Positions 8,878 to 18,266 are shown, counted from the first letter of the stretch. The stretch: 64,000 nt of DNA from Streptococcus ovis DSM 16829 (GCF_000380125.1 NZ_KB904563.1:60323-124322), one strand, 5' to 3'. Notes: a model not told the origin generated them from the sequence alone. Numbers and translations are program-made.

Positions 8878-9843
8878 ATGATTGATACTATGTCATTAGA
8901 AGAAATGCAGACCTATACAGGTAGGCAAGACGTTCCTGAAGATTTTGACCAATTTTGGCAAACTGAACTCGAAACGATAGTTCCGATTCCACATTACCAA
9001 TTAAAAGCAATGGATTTCCAATTTTCACATGCTGATTTCTATGAATTGCGTTTTACTGGAACACTAGGGGCTGAGATATTTGCAAAATGTATTTTCCCAA
9101 AAACCAATCAGCCTTTCCCAGTCTTATTTTACTTCCATGGCTATCAAGGACAGAGCCCTGACTGGACTGAAAATCTAAAATTTGTGGCAGCTGGTTTTGG
9201 TGTAGTTTGTATGGATGTTAGAGGCCAAGCTGGGCAATCCATTGACCGAGGCGATTTTGATGGTATAACTGTAAAAGGGCAAGTCATTCGTGGAGCAGTT
9301 GCCGGAAAAGACAAACTATTCTATAAAAATGTCTATTTGGATGTCTATCAACTCATTGAAATTATTGCCCAACTCGATAACGTGGATGACACAAAACTAT
9401 ATAGCTATGGAGCTTCACAAGGAGGGGCCTTAGCACTCGTAGCAGCTGCTCTCAATCCTCGCATCCAACAAGTTGTGGCGATTTATCCATTCCTTTCAGA
9501 TTTTAAACGAATTTTGGAGCTCGGTAATCTGGCAGAACCTTACGATGAAATGTTCCGCTATTTCAAATACTCTGATCCTTTCCACGATACGGAACAAACT
9601 TTTCTAAACACCTTATCCTACATTGATATTAAAAATATGGCCCATCGCATCCAATGTCCTGTCCATATGATAACAGGTTTAGAAGATATCATTTGCCCTC
9701 CTTCCACACAATTTGCTATCTACAATCGATTAGATTGTCAAAAAACAATGAAAGTACTCCCTGATTACGGTCATGACGCCTTAAATATCAAAGTAAATGA
9801 CTATGTCTACGACATACTATTTGGGACAACTATCACCAGCTAA
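8878..9843 (+). CDS. Acetyl xylan esterase / CE7 family deacetylase
   Basis: A 321-residue alpha/beta-hydrolase of carbohydrate esterase family 7, which removes acetyl groups from small sugars and cephalosporin C. Visible are RGQAGQS, the nucleophile motif GASQGG, GLEDIICPPSTQFAIYN with the acid, and the catalytic His in YGHD near the C-terminus. It is the last operon gene, so it may remove O-acetyl groups from imported sialic acids so the lyase can use them. That substrate is inference. GGAG precedes the start. Confidence 0.82.
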   Translation: MIDTMSLEEMQTYTGRQDVPEDFDQFWQTELETIVPIPHYQLKAMDFQFSHADFYELRFTGTLGAEIFAKCIFPKTNQPFPVLFYFHGYQGQSPDWTENLKFVAAGFGVVCMDVRGQAGQSIDRGDFDGITVKGQVIRGAVAGKDKLFYKNVYLDVYQLIEIIAQLDNVDDTKLYSYGASQGGALALVAAALNPRIQQVVAIYPFLSDFKRILELGNLAEPYDEMFRYFKYSDPFHDTEQTFLNTLSYIDIKNMAHRIQCPVHMITGLEDIICPPSTQFAIYNRLDCQKTMKVLPDYGHDALNIKVNDYVYDILFGTTITS

Positions 9844-9850
9844 AATGACA

Positions 9851-9880
9851 AAAAGGTCTGAACAAACATTCAGACCTTTT
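9851..9880. terminator. Bidirectional terminator between the nan operon and its regulator
   Basis: AAAAGGTCTGAA and TTCAGACCTTTT form a 12-bp stem around a short loop with A and T runs on both sides. It serves the esterase gene rightward, and overlaps the last codons of the convergent RpiR gene. Confidence 0.85.
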
Positions 9881-10697
9881 GTTTCATTTTATCAATATAA
9901 GCATTGAAAATCGCTTCTTTTCGTGGACGATCAATTTCAAGGAAATAAGCATACAAGATATCTAGGACGAACAACATTGGAAACTGAGGGGAAATCCTTG
10001 TCCCATAATCCAAATGTCGTACAGAAGCCAATGCAATCGTATCAGAAAATTTACCCTGAAACTCCTTGCTTGCCGTCGTGAACAAGACCACCTTGGCTCC
10101 CTTTTCCTGCGCCGCAAACAGACTATCGATGACAGATGCACTCTGCCCAGATAAGGAAAACCCCATCACTAAACATTTTTCATCCAAAATACTCAATGAC
10201 CAAGCAAAACTATCTCTCTCTGTAAAAGCTTCACAAATGACCCCTAGACGCATGAGTCGAAGCTTCAATTCTTTCGCAACTAAACCTGAGCTCCCTTTAC
10301 CAAAGAAATATACTCGCTCTGCCCCTTCAATCATCTGTGCGACACGTTGCAACTGCTCCTCATCAATCAACTCATGACTTTGTCTAGTGAGCGCATCATA
10401 ATCCAAGAACACTCGCTTTGTCAGATCATGCTGAATCGTTGGAAAGGTTGCTCGAATCTTCTCTTGATGACTCAAAAATTCAAAAACAAATTCACGGTAT
10501 CCATTAAATCCACATTTTTTTGCAAAACGTGTTAAGGCTGCTTGAGAAATATGAAGGACATTCGCAATATATTGCGAAGATAAGTCGTCCGACGTCAAAG
10601 CTTGCTCAATAAAGTAGTGAGCGATTAACTGTTCCACATCGGTCATATCCGATAGATGGGATTCAATAACAGTGATAATGTTGGATTTATTTTTCAT
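9870..10697 (-). CDS. RpiR-family transcriptional regulator (probable NanR)
   Basis: A 275-residue regulator: N-terminal helix-turn-helix (about 1-75, with SQAALTRFAKKCGFNGYREF) and C-terminal SIS sugar-phosphate-binding domain (about 110-250, with VYFFGKGSSG and GFSLSGQSASV). It converges on the sialic-acid operon, matching the RpiR-type NanR arrangement in streptococci, where ManNAc-6-P or a related phosphate is the likely effector. No Shine-Dalgarno is visible, and a cre-like site sits immediately upstream of the start. Confidence 0.85.
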   Translation of the reverse strand: MKNKSNIITVIESHLSDMTDVEQLIAHYFIEQALTSDDLSSQYIANVLHISQAALTRFAKKCGFNGYREFVFEFLSHQEKIRATFPTIQHDLTKRVFLDYDALTRQSHELIDEEQLQRVAQMIEGAERVYFFGKGSSGLVAKELKLRLMRLGVICEAFTERDSFAWSLSILDEKCLVMGFSLSGQSASVIDSLFAAQEKGAKVVLFTTASKEFQGKFSDTIALASVRHLDYGTRISPQFPMLFVLDILYAYFLEIDRPRKEAIFNAYIDKMKQKV

Positions 10698-10700
10698 ATA

Positions 10701-10714
10701 TGTTAGCGTTTTCT
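10701..10714 (+). promoter_or_regulatory. cre-like site next to the RpiR start codon
   Basis: TGTTAGCGTTTTCT differs from the cre consensus at one informative position. It lies 3 bases from the start codon of the regulator gene, where CcpA would block transcription. Function is inferred from sequence only. Confidence 0.45.
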
Positions 10715-10999
10715 ATTATTCTTGTTTTTATTATATCATATTTTGAAACAATCCTTTTAAATATTACTCTGATTCATGAAAACAGAGATGCTCCTACAAA
10801 TTTTTGCATCTCTTCTTCATGCTATCACTTGAAGAAATATCATTGACTTTTCCTTCTTTATTGAATTTTTAAAACCTTATTTTCAAATCCTTAAATTCAC
10901 GAGAAATAGCCCACCAGTACCTATTGCGCTTCCGAATTTTTAAGCACAAGAAAAAACAGTCCCCCGGACTTAACTCGCTTTCCAGTTTCTAGGCTCGTG
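10715..10999. other. Gene-free gap with repeat units
   Basis: No gene is visible. The gap holds the promoter region of the RpiR gene (a minus-strand TATAAT near 10730), a small hairpin with AGAGATGC and GCATCTCT arms near 10785-10815, and from about 10895 repeat units built from CACGAG/CTCGTG and AGTCC/GGACT modules like those at 13185 and 28155. Confidence 0.5.
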
Positions 11000-11027
11000 A
11001 AAAAGAAGTCCGTTAGGACTTCTTTTT
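11000..11027 (-). terminator. Terminator of fakA
   Basis: AAAAAGAAGTCC and GGACTTCTTTTT form a perfect 12-bp stem around GTTA. On the minus strand it begins at the fakA stop codon. Confidence 0.85.
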
Positions 11028-12694
11028 TACTCTACACTAAACAAGTATGGATAGACTGGTTGGTCTCCTTGATGGATTTCAACTTCGATATCTTCGAATT
11101 TTTCTTCTAAGGTTTCAGCTAAGGTTTCAGCTAATTCTTGTTTTCCTTCTTCACCGACATAGATTGTCACAATTTCGCTATCTTCATCTAACATCGCATC
11201 AAAAGTAGCTTCCAATGTTTCCATCATATCAGGATTAGAGACAACAATCTTACCATCTACCATACCAAGGTTATCATTTTCATGAATTTCAAGACCATCA
11301 ATCGTTGTATCACGGACAGCAGTTGTCACACTGCCACTCTTCACATCAGCGAGAGAAGCTGTCATCGCCTCAAAATTCGCTTCAATATCACGTCCTGCGT
11401 CAAAAGCAAGCAAACTTGTCAACCCTTGAGGAACTGTGCGAGCTTCAACAACTTTTACCGCAACCTCTGCCACTTCTGCTGCAGACTGTGCAGCCATGAA
11501 GATGTTTTTGTTATTTGGCAAGATGATGACATTACGTGCATTCACTAAGTCAATTGCTTTGACAAAGTCCTCTGTAGAAGGATTCATTGTTTGACCACCT
11601 GAAATCACATAGTCTACTCCTTGAGATTTCAAAATTTCTGTCAATCCTTCGCCAGCAGCTACTGCAATTAAAGCATATTCTTTCTGCTCAGTAGGTTTTT
11701 GGAAACCAGTCGCTTCTTTCTCAAGGACAGCATCATGTTGGTTCCGCATGTTGTCCACTTTGACTTTGACTAAGCTACCATATTGAAGTCCCGCCTGCAT
11801 CACAAGTCCTGGGTCTTCAGTATGAACGTGTACTTTTACAATCTCATCATCATTGACTACAAGGAGAGAATCTCCGAGATCATTGAGATAGTTACGGAAT
11901 TCTTCGTAATCAAAATCTTTCACATAAGTTGGGCCTTGACGAAGTGCCACCATAATTTCAGTACAGTAACCAAATGTAATGTCTTCAGTTGCCACATGAC
12001 CAGCAACAGACTTATGGTGTTCTGCATTAATCATCTCGCTCATTACAGCCGGAGTTGCCTGAAATTCATCTGATGCGATGTATTCGCCAGTCAAAGCAGA
12101 AAGGAAGCCCTCATAGATGTAGACCAAACCTTGACCACCAGAGTCCACAACGCCTACTTCTTTCAAGACAGGAAGCATATCTGGCGTTTTAGCAAGAGCG
12201 CGTTTTGCACCTTCAACAGTTGCACGCATAACCTCAACGGCATCATCTGTCTCTTCTGCCTTTTTACGCGCAGCAGTGGCTGCTCCACGAGAGACTGTCA
12301 AAATGGTCCCTTCAACAGGCTTCATGACTGCTTTGTAGGCTACTTCTACACCATTTTGGAAGGCAAGTGCCAAATCTTTCCCATCAAGTTCCGTTTTTCC
12401 TTTGATAGATTGCCCAAAACCACGGAATAACTGAGACGTAATCACACCTGAGTTTCCACGCGCGCCCATCAAAAGCCCCTTAGATAAGATTTGACCAACT
12501 TCCCCAACAGTATCCGCATGCTTATCTGCTACTTCTTTTGCTCCGTTCGTGATGGTCATTCCCATGTTTGTACCTGTATCTCCATCTGGAACAGGAAAGA
12601 CATTTAAAGAGTTGACATATTCGGCTTGTTTATTCAAACGAGTCGATGCAGCCTGCACCATTTCTTGAAATAAACTTGTTGTAATTTTTGACAC
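11027..12694 (-). CDS. fakA: Fatty acid kinase catalytic subunit (DAK-like)
   Basis: FakA phosphorylates fatty acids held by a FakB carrier, feeding exogenous fatty acids into phospholipid synthesis. The 555-residue protein has an N-terminal DhaL-type kinase domain (about 1-200, with nucleotide/metal motif PVPDGDTGTNM and GARGNSGVI) followed by the family's middle and C-terminal domains. It follows the Asp23-family gene by 2 bases, the usual Firmicute pairing. FakB genes are not in the window. Confidence 0.92.
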   Translation of the reverse strand: MSKITTSLFQEMVQAASTRLNKQAEYVNSLNVFPVPDGDTGTNMGMTITNGAKEVADKHADTVGEVGQILSKGLLMGARGNSGVITSQLFRGFGQSIKGKTELDGKDLALAFQNGVEVAYKAVMKPVEGTILTVSRGAATAARKKAEETDDAVEVMRATVEGAKRALAKTPDMLPVLKEVGVVDSGGQGLVYIYEGFLSALTGEYIASDEFQATPAVMSEMINAEHHKSVAGHVATEDITFGYCTEIMVALRQGPTYVKDFDYEEFRNYLNDLGDSLLVVNDDEIVKVHVHTEDPGLVMQAGLQYGSLVKVKVDNMRNQHDAVLEKEATGFQKPTEQKEYALIAVAAGEGLTEILKSQGVDYVISGGQTMNPSTEDFVKAIDLVNARNVIILPNNKNIFMAAQSAAEVAEVAVKVVEARTVPQGLTSLLAFDAGRDIEANFEAMTASLADVKSGSVTTAVRDTTIDGLEIHENDNLGMVDGKIVVSNPDMMETLEATFDAMLDEDSEIVTIYVGEEGKQELAETLAETLEEKFEDIEVEIHQGDQPVYPYLFSVE

Positions 12695-12696
12695 AA

Positions 12697-13062
12697 TTAT
12701 TCTCCTACGACCTTGATATTTTGAATATAGACATTAACAGTATCAGCTGTGATACCCAATTGATTTTCCAAGTTAAATTTCACACGTTCTTGGATATTGC
12801 GTGATACTTCAGAAATCTTCACACCATAGCTCATCACAGTATAAACATCTACTGCAATAGCACCATCTTCTGTCGTCTTGACCACAACGCCCTTAGCATA
12901 ATTTTCTTTTCTTAAAAGAGCTTGGAAGTTGTCTTTAATGGCTGCTTTACTAGCCATTCCCACTACACCGAAAATCTCAGTCGTCGCACCACCAACCACA
13001 GTAGCAATCACTTCGTCTGTCAATTCGATTTGGCCGTCTTTTGTATTAATCTTAACAGTCAT
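12697..13062 (-). CDS. Asp23/Gls24 family protein (YloU-like)
   Basis: A 121-residue Asp23/Gls24 domain protein. Visible are ELTDEVIATVVGGATTEIFGVVGM at the start (family signature in pieces) and a C-terminal half ending VNVYIQNIKVVGE. Members are linked to envelope stress and membrane attachment, but this subgroup next to fakA has no firm role. It is co-transcribed with fakA. Confidence 0.88.
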   Translation of the reverse strand: MTVKINTKDGQIELTDEVIATVVGGATTEIFGVVGMASKAAIKDNFQALLRKENYAKGVVVKTTEDGAIAVDVYTVMSYGVKISEVSRNIQERVKFNLENQLGITADTVNVYIQNIKVVGE

Positions 13063-13261
13063 GTTTGGTTACCTCAAATAGTTTTATCACTCTATTTTAC
13101 CACATTTCCTCTTGAGTGTAAAAAGAAGACTGTCACAACTGAAAGAAGAAATAGGGATTCCCCTTGTATGCAGACGACAAAAGACAGCCCCCACTAGGTG
13201 CTTTGCGCTTTTGCATTTTTGGAGCAAAAAGAAAAAACAGCCCATTGGACTGCCATTTCAA

Positions 13262-13450
13262 TTAAACGCGTTCTACTTTGCCTGATTTAAGGGCACGAGC
13301 TGAAGCCCAAACTTTTTTAGGTTTACCATCAATCAAAACAGTTACTTTTTGAAGATTTGGTTTAACAGTACGTTTTGTTTGGTTCATTGCGTGTGAACGG
13401 TTGTTGCCTGATACAGTCTTACGACCTGTAAAGTAACATACTTTAGCCAT
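13262..13450 (-). CDS. rpmB: 50S ribosomal protein L28
   Basis: A 62-residue large-subunit protein with the family signature: [20 protein letters not shown], then [14 protein letters not shown] and [15 protein letters not shown]. Full length. A GGAGGAAAC ribosome site lies upstream on the minus strand. It stands alone, upstream of the asp23-fakA pair. The 199-bp gap between (13063-13261) holds AGCCC/TGGACT repeat modules that may serve as its terminator. Confidence 0.97.
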   Translation of the reverse strand: MAKVCYFTGRKTVSGNNRSHAMNQTKRTVKPNLQKVTVLIDGKPKKVWASARALKSGKVERV

Positions 13451-13573
13451 TTGTGTTTCCTCCTACGTAGTATATATAAGGATGTGCTAGCACCACATAC
13501 TTAAACATTCTATCAGAATTCTAGTGTTTTGGCAATAGAAATCTCCCAAATATTTTCATCTAAGAGCGTAATT

Positions 13574-14908
13574 CTACTCATTTTTTTGATTTTTTTGGTA
13601 AAAGGCAAAGCTACATAGACAGAAAATAAGACAAAACACAAAGAAAAGACAAACTGTCGCAAAATTCGTCATCAAGCCACCAACAAGTAAAATAAGTGCG
13701 GATAATATAGCTAGTATTGGTGCCACCAGGCCTGTCAATTTATTCTTTATGATACCTTTTCGATAAAGATTTAGAACAATGCCATAAAGAAAGACAAAGG
13801 ACAAATTATTAAAGACAATCGTAATTTCACTGATATCACTTCGCGGTAGAAGATTAAACTTGGTTACTATATAATGAACCCCCAGCCACATCATCGTAAC
13901 AGCCGCAACTGATAAACTAGCGGGAATAGACAATTGATATTTCAAGTGGATACGGGCAAGTCGTGGGCTATTAATCCAACCTAACTCCGCAAATGCTTGT
14001 GGTAATCGCATGGTTGCTAAAAGCATCCCATTTGATACCCCTAACACAGCAATAATAATGACTACCAAGAGTAATTTGCCAATCATTTTTCCATAAATCA
14101 TACTCGTCGCATGTACAACAGCATCATTGCCAGCTTGTAAAATAAAATCTGGTCCCAAAATACGATTTAGTCCATAAAAGAACAGAAGATACAAACCCAA
14201 TATGACAAGGGGACCTATCACAAAGGAACGGGATAAATTCCGTTTAGGATTTTTAATTTCAGGTGCAATACTAGCCACAATTGTCCAACCATCATAGGCA
14301 AAATAGAGTGGTAGTAAGCCCGATACCCAATTCCAGCCCACATCAATTGGCGTCACTTGAGGTGCAGCAGGAAATTCTCCCTGCCAAAAAATCCCAACAA
14401 GCGCAATTGCTAATAGCGGAAGTACCTTTACGATTGTCGACAACGATTGAAAATATCCAGCCAACCACTTTGAATAGATATTTAATCCGGTCAAAACAAG
14501 CAAATAAATAGCCGCCAAAAGGGTGGTCATCTCTAGGCTAGCCTGACTCCCTAAAGTAAAATTAGCCGCCACCCAAGCGACTACCGCAATGACCGTTGGC
14601 AAATAAACATAGGCCGTGAATATACCTAGAGAAGCTGCTAAGCCCGGATGGATATAATGGGCATAATAATAGAAAATTCCCCCTGCTTCCGAGTGACGAA
14701 TGGCTAATTCGGATAAACTCAAACTACCAAAAACAATCGCAAAGGATCCTAGAACAATAATCAACATTCCAAGCCACACATTTCCTCCTGCATAACTTAA
14801 AATGTCATCGACCTTAAAATAAATTCCAGAACCAATGACAATCCCAACAATCATAGCAATCGTCATCATAGGGCCATACGTTTCCCTACTCTCTATTTTA
14901 TGTGACAT
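13574..14908 (-). CDS. APC-family amino acid permease
   Basis: A 444-residue membrane protein with about 12 hydrophobic helices. The first helix has the substrate-binding GSGIY motif (MIVGIVIGSGIYFKVDDIL), typical of LAT/SteT-like amino-acid exchangers in the APC superfamily. GGAG-like sequence precedes the start. The gene is monocistronic and its substrate cannot be told from sequence; an SteT-type serine/threonine exchanger is one possibility. Confidence 0.8.
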   Translation of the reverse strand: MSHKIESRETYGPMMTIAMIVGIVIGSGIYFKVDDILSYAGGNVWLGMLIIVLGSFAIVFGSLSLSELAIRHSEAGGIFYYYAHYIHPGLAASLGIFTAYVYLPTVIAVVAWVAANFTLGSQASLEMTTLLAAIYLLVLTGLNIYSKWLAGYFQSLSTIVKVLPLLAIALVGIFWQGEFPAAPQVTPIDVGWNWVSGLLPLYFAYDGWTIVASIAPEIKNPKRNLSRSFVIGPLVILGLYLLFFYGLNRILGPDFILQAGNDAVVHATSMIYGKMIGKLLLVVIIIAVLGVSNGMLLATMRLPQAFAELGWINSPRLARIHLKYQLSIPASLSVAAVTMMWLGVHYIVTKFNLLPRSDISEITIVFNNLSFVFLYGIVLNLYRKGIIKNKLTGLVAPILAILSALILLVGGLMTNFATVCLFFVFCLIFCLCSFAFYQKNQKNE

Positions 14909-15069
14909 TTTTCTCTCCTCTGTACACTATTTTGTCTATTATAACGTAAAAAAACCGAATATACAATAGAGTGTCTTAGCCCTACACGATATAAAAGAAC
15001 TGCATCAACAAAGGAGGTTTCTTTCTAAACTGAACCAGAAACAATAAGCCATGGCAGGACAGAAAAATT

Positions 15070-15603
15070 TTATTGTTTGCTAAGCAGTTTTTTAAATATA
15101 GGGTACAATAACGGGACAGCAACTATCGTCACAAGAGCACTGCCAAATGTCCCCGTTATTTTTACTAAAGAAGCCATCAGAGCAGCAGAAACTGGCAATT
15201 CTGCAACGATTATTCCAGTAACTGTATACTTAAAAATATTCAGTATAATTTTCGTCACTGCAGCAACGACACCAGACGCAATGATATTCCCTAGCTTGTC
15301 ATTTCGATTTAATAGTCGTTCATAAAATAAATGTAGGAACAAGCAGACAAGTAAGGACTCTAGCACCGTTATCCAAACCACACTGGCATACCCATTTAAC
15401 ACATCGAAAACCCCTAGACCAATCGTTGCAGACAAGGCCCCTCTTTTCGAGCCAAATAGCAATACTCCCACGACCACCAGTGCATTTCCCACATGTACAA
15501 ACTGACCACCTGGTACAGGTATTTTTAAAACTGAAACTGCCAAAAAAATCAAAGCTGCAAACAAACTTGTTTCTGCAATCCTTCGCGTCTGTGTATTAAT
15601 CAT
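15070..15603 (-). CDS. ECF transporter S component (probable vitamin B6-type substrate)
   Basis: A 177-residue protein with about six membrane helices, like the substrate-binding S components of energy-coupling factor importers (start RRIAETSLFAALIFLAV, then VGNALVVVGVLLFGSKRGAL). It overlaps the upstream pyridoxal-kinase-like gene by 8 bases, so a B6 vitamer is the probable substrate. The shared EcfAAT module is not in this window. Confidence 0.75.
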   Translation of the reverse strand: MINTQTRRIAETSLFAALIFLAVSVLKIPVPGGQFVHVGNALVVVGVLLFGSKRGALSATIGLGVFDVLNGYASVVWITVLESLLVCLFLHLFYERLLNRNDKLGNIIASGVVAAVTKIILNIFKYTVTGIIVAELPVSAALMASLVKITGTFGSALVTIVAVPLLYPIFKKLLSKQ

Positions 15604-16450
15604 CTTTCTCCTCCAGATAGGGGGTTATGTGTTGTATTAAACGAGCTAAATGAGGCTCAAAATAAAGACCATATTTTAAATCTCGTCCCAGCGCCAAAGT
15701 CGTCTCAATAGTCTGTTCAATAAAATCAAGTGCTGTTTTGATTCCCTCTTCAAGAGGCGCTCCCTGGATATAGAAAGCCGACACAATTGATGTGAACAAA
15801 TCCCCCGTTCCAAAAAAATGATGGGGGGACGCTGGTCCTGCAAAGTAGCTAAATTGTCCCGTCCTCGCATGATAGTAAGCAGCTCCTAGCTTTCCTTCTT
15901 CTAGACTGACTCCAGTTATGATAACTTGTTTCGGACCCAATTCTGAGAGGGCAACTAGCAACGCTTCAACATCTGCTCGGTGGTATGTTTCACCTAGATA
16001 GGGCCTTCCCGTTAGAAATACCGCCTCTGTAAGATTGGGCAATAACAATTCTGCTTCTTTCGCAAGACGTTTTAAGTTCTGCACCTGTCGCAGATCAAAT
16101 CCAGCATATAATTGACCACGATCTCCCATTATTGGATCTACGAGCAATGGCAATCGCTTTTGTTTCGCAAACGTCACTATTTCATCCACTAACGAATCAG
16201 ACGTTACGTATCCTGTCACAATTCCATGGATTGGGCGTTCTATCTCATCCCACTGCTTCAGAAACTCGCGTGCCTTTTGGCTATAATCTTCCACAAAGAT
16301 ATCTGAAAATCCACCTGTATGCGAAGATAAAATCACCGTGGGTAGTAAACTGGTCTCTATTTGACAATTAGCCATGACCACCATACTAGGGAGCATGGCA
16401 ACCTTTCCCATTCCAGCCAAATCATTGGCAATGATCACGTGTTTTGGCAT
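15596..16450 (-). CDS. Pyridoxal/pyridoxamine kinase (PdxK/PdxY type)
   Basis: A 284-residue PfkB/ribokinase-superfamily kinase. It has the N-terminal NDLAGMGKVA loop, VDPIMGDRGQLY, and the active-site GTGDLFTSI motif near residue 215, which fit PdxY-type pyridoxal kinases. Product would be pyridoxal 5'-phosphate. AGGAAG lies upstream. It is translationally coupled to the ECF S component behind it. A separate ThiD-type kinase gene lies at 24294-25067. Confidence 0.82.
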   Translation of the reverse strand: MPKHVIIANDLAGMGKVAMLPSMVVMANCQIETSLLPTVILSSHTGGFSDIFVEDYSQKAREFLKQWDEIERPIHGIVTGYVTSDSLVDEIVTFAKQKRLPLLVDPIMGDRGQLYAGFDLRQVQNLKRLAKEAELLLPNLTEAVFLTGRPYLGETYHRADVEALLVALSELGPKQVIITGVSLEEGKLGAAYYHARTGQFSYFAGPASPHHFFGTGDLFTSIVSAFYIQGAPLEEGIKTALDFIEQTIETTLALGRDLKYGLYFEPHLARLIQHITPYLEEKDD

Positions 16451-16640
16451 ACTTCCTCCATCATTCTACATAGACTTATTGTAATGAAAGTCTCATCTTT
16501 TCACAAGTCCCTTCTCCACCAACTGTATGGGGACAGATTTTACCAATCTCCTTATAAGAACGTTCGAAATTGCAATTGACGAGATTGACACGACTCCTGT
16601 TTGAGCATTCTTTCGCAAGTAGAGAACTTGTATTTAGCTA

Positions 16641-16668
16641 AAAAAAAGCCTACCGAAGTAGACTTTTC
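16641..16668 (-). terminator. Terminator of fba
   Basis: An AAAAGCCTAC/GTAGACTTTT hairpin with one mismatch lies between the pyridoxal-kinase gene and fba. On the minus strand it follows fba closely and ends in T residues. Confidence 0.6.
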
Positions 16669-16687
16669 ATATTATTCGTAAGATGAA

Positions 16688-17569
16688 TTAAGCTTTACCA
16701 GCTGAACCGAATACGTCGATACGTTCTTCAACTGATTCTTGGATAGCTTTCACACCATCAGCCAAGAATTTACGTGGGTCGAAGAGTTTCTTCTTGTCGT
16801 ATTCTGCTTCGTTTGCTTCATAAGCTGCTGCAAATTTACGAGTTGCGTTTGCAAATGCGATTTGGCATTCAGTGTTTACGTTAACTTTTGCAACACCAAG
16901 TTTAATCGCTGCTTGGATTTGGTCATCAGGAATACCTGAACCACCATGCAATACGATTGGGAAACCTGGAACAGCTTCTGTCAATTTCTTCAAGTGGTCA
17001 AGGTCAAGACCAGCCCAGTTTGCTGGGTAAGGACCGTGAATGTTACCGATACCTGCTGCCAAGAAGTCGATACCAGTTTCAACCATAGCTTTTGCATCTT
17101 CGATTGGAGCCAATTCGCCTGAACCGATGATACCATCTTCTTCACCACCGATAGTTCCCACTTCAGCTTCTACTGAAATGCCTTTAGCGTGAGCCAATTT
17201 AACAACTTCACGAGCTTTCTCAAGGTTTTCTTCAACTGGAAGGTGTGAACCGTCAAACATGATAGAAGTGTAGCCAACTTCGATACACTCAAGTGAGTCT
17301 TCGTAGTGACCGTGGTCAAGGTGAATAGCAACTGGAACAGTGATGTTCATAGATTCGATCAAGTTTGCGATCAAATTACGAGCAACTTTGTAACCACCCA
17401 TGTACTTAGCAGCACCCATAGATGTTTGGATAAGTACTGGAGCTTGTTTTGCTTCTGCGGCACGCAAGATTGCTTGAGTCCACTCCAAGTTGTTTGTGTT
17501 AAATCCACCTACAGCATATCCGTTTTCACGAGCTGCTTGGACAAATTTTTCTGCTGAAACTAATGGCAT
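16688..17569 (-). CDS. fba: Fructose-bisphosphate aldolase, class II
   Basis: The glycolytic zinc aldolase that splits fructose-1,6-bisphosphate. The 293-residue protein has the zinc-site HLDHGHYED (about 83-91), VEAEVGTIGGEEDG, HGGSGIPD and the C-terminal NVNTECQIAF. Codon use is strongly biased, as expected for a highly expressed gene. Monocistronic. A GGAGGCGAT ribosome site precedes it. A different, more diverged class II aldolase lies at 58389. Confidence 0.96.
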   Translation of the reverse strand: MPLVSAEKFVQAARENGYAVGGFNTNNLEWTQAILRAAEAKQAPVLIQTSMGAAKYMGGYKVARNLIANLIESMNITVPVAIHLDHGHYEDSLECIEVGYTSIMFDGSHLPVEENLEKAREVVKLAHAKGISVEAEVGTIGGEEDGIIGSGELAPIEDAKAMVETGIDFLAAGIGNIHGPYPANWAGLDLDHLKKLTEAVPGFPIVLHGGSGIPDDQIQAAIKLGVAKVNVNTECQIAFANATRKFAAAYEANEAEYDKKKLFDPRKFLADGVKAIQESVEERIDVFGSAGKA

Positions 17570-17856
17570 TAGTATCGCCTCCTATTATTTTTTGGGGTTA
17601 ACCCCATACAAGTTCATTTTATCACTTTTTCGACGAAATTGCTAGCTAAAATTAAAGAACCTACAAGATTTTCAATTTTCTTTCAAGAAATATTTTCCTC
17701 AAGATTTTGATAGCGTCATAAAGAGAGAGTCTATTCTTCATAAAAAGGCATAACTGACTCCATTTCCTATCTGATAGTTTGGACAATTTTTAATCTTTAT
17801 TTTCTATTTATTCTTAGCATTTCTCCTTAATTTTAGGAAAAGAAAGGACAGGGAAA

Positions 17857-18177
17857 ATGAAAAACATAGATGAAAAAATTTTAATGGCAGAAGAAGAAAT
17901 TAAGCAGTTACAAAATAAAAGAAAAAAGCTCATCAGTCAGCAGAAACAGGAAGAACGAAAAAAGAGAGATAGACGCCTTTATGAAAAAGGAGCAGTTTTT
18001 GAAAGTATCTTTACCGAAAGCAAGGACTTTAGCAAAGACGAATTCTATCAGCTAATCACATTTTCAAATATCAAAGAAGCAATCAATCAAAAAATCTTAA
18101 AAATCATAGAGAAGCGAGAAGAAAACGAAAACCAAAATATAGAAACACAAGAGGAAGAAACGGACATAGAGGAATAG
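17857..18177 (+). CDS. DUF3847-like mobile-element protein
   Basis: A 106-residue, highly charged coiled-coil protein (EEEIKQLQNKRKKLISQQKQ near the start, acidic Glu-rich tail). The first half resembles the DUF3847 proteins encoded just upstream of MobA/MobL relaxases in integrative mobilizable elements, a family I recall as probable relaxosome accessory factors. Base composition is more AT-rich than the flanks. It sits directly before an oriT-like site, which supports the assignment. Confidence 0.7.
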   Translation: MKNIDEKILMAEEEIKQLQNKRKKLISQQKQEERKKRDRRLYEKGAVFESIFTESKDFSKDEFYQLITFSNIKEAINQKILKIIEKREENENQNIETQEEETDIEE

Positions 18178-18178
18178 T

Positions 18179-18224
18179 CCCTTGTTTACAAGGGCGCACT
18201 TATACACCCTAAAGGGTGTGTGCG
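18179..18224. other. MOBQ-type origin of transfer (oriT)
   Basis: AGGGCGCACTTA at 18191-18202 is the exact reverse complement of TAAGTGCGCCCT, the core nic-site sequence of RSF1010/MOBQ oriTs. Beside it, on the side expected for such oriTs, is a perfect inverted repeat ACACCCT/AGGGTGT (18204-18210 and 18213-18219). A second one, CCCTTGT/ACAAGGG (18179-18185 and 18188-18194), flanks the other side. CGCAC/GTGCG can extend the hairpin. The site looks intact. Confidence 0.8.
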
Positions 18225-18266
18225 TTCTCCGAAGGCTCTTGCAGAGAGCATATCAGCTAAAGCTGA

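Noticed and set aside
15596-16450. Riboswitch ahead of the vitamin kinase genes
   Set aside because: I looked for TPP or B6-linked leader motifs before 16450 and 25067 and found none. The second kinase has no leader because truA overlaps it.
17857-18177. Toxin-antitoxin pair in the mobile remnant
   Set aside because: The small charged protein resembles a DUF3847 relaxosome-type protein, and no partner toxin follows. The next sequence is the oriT.
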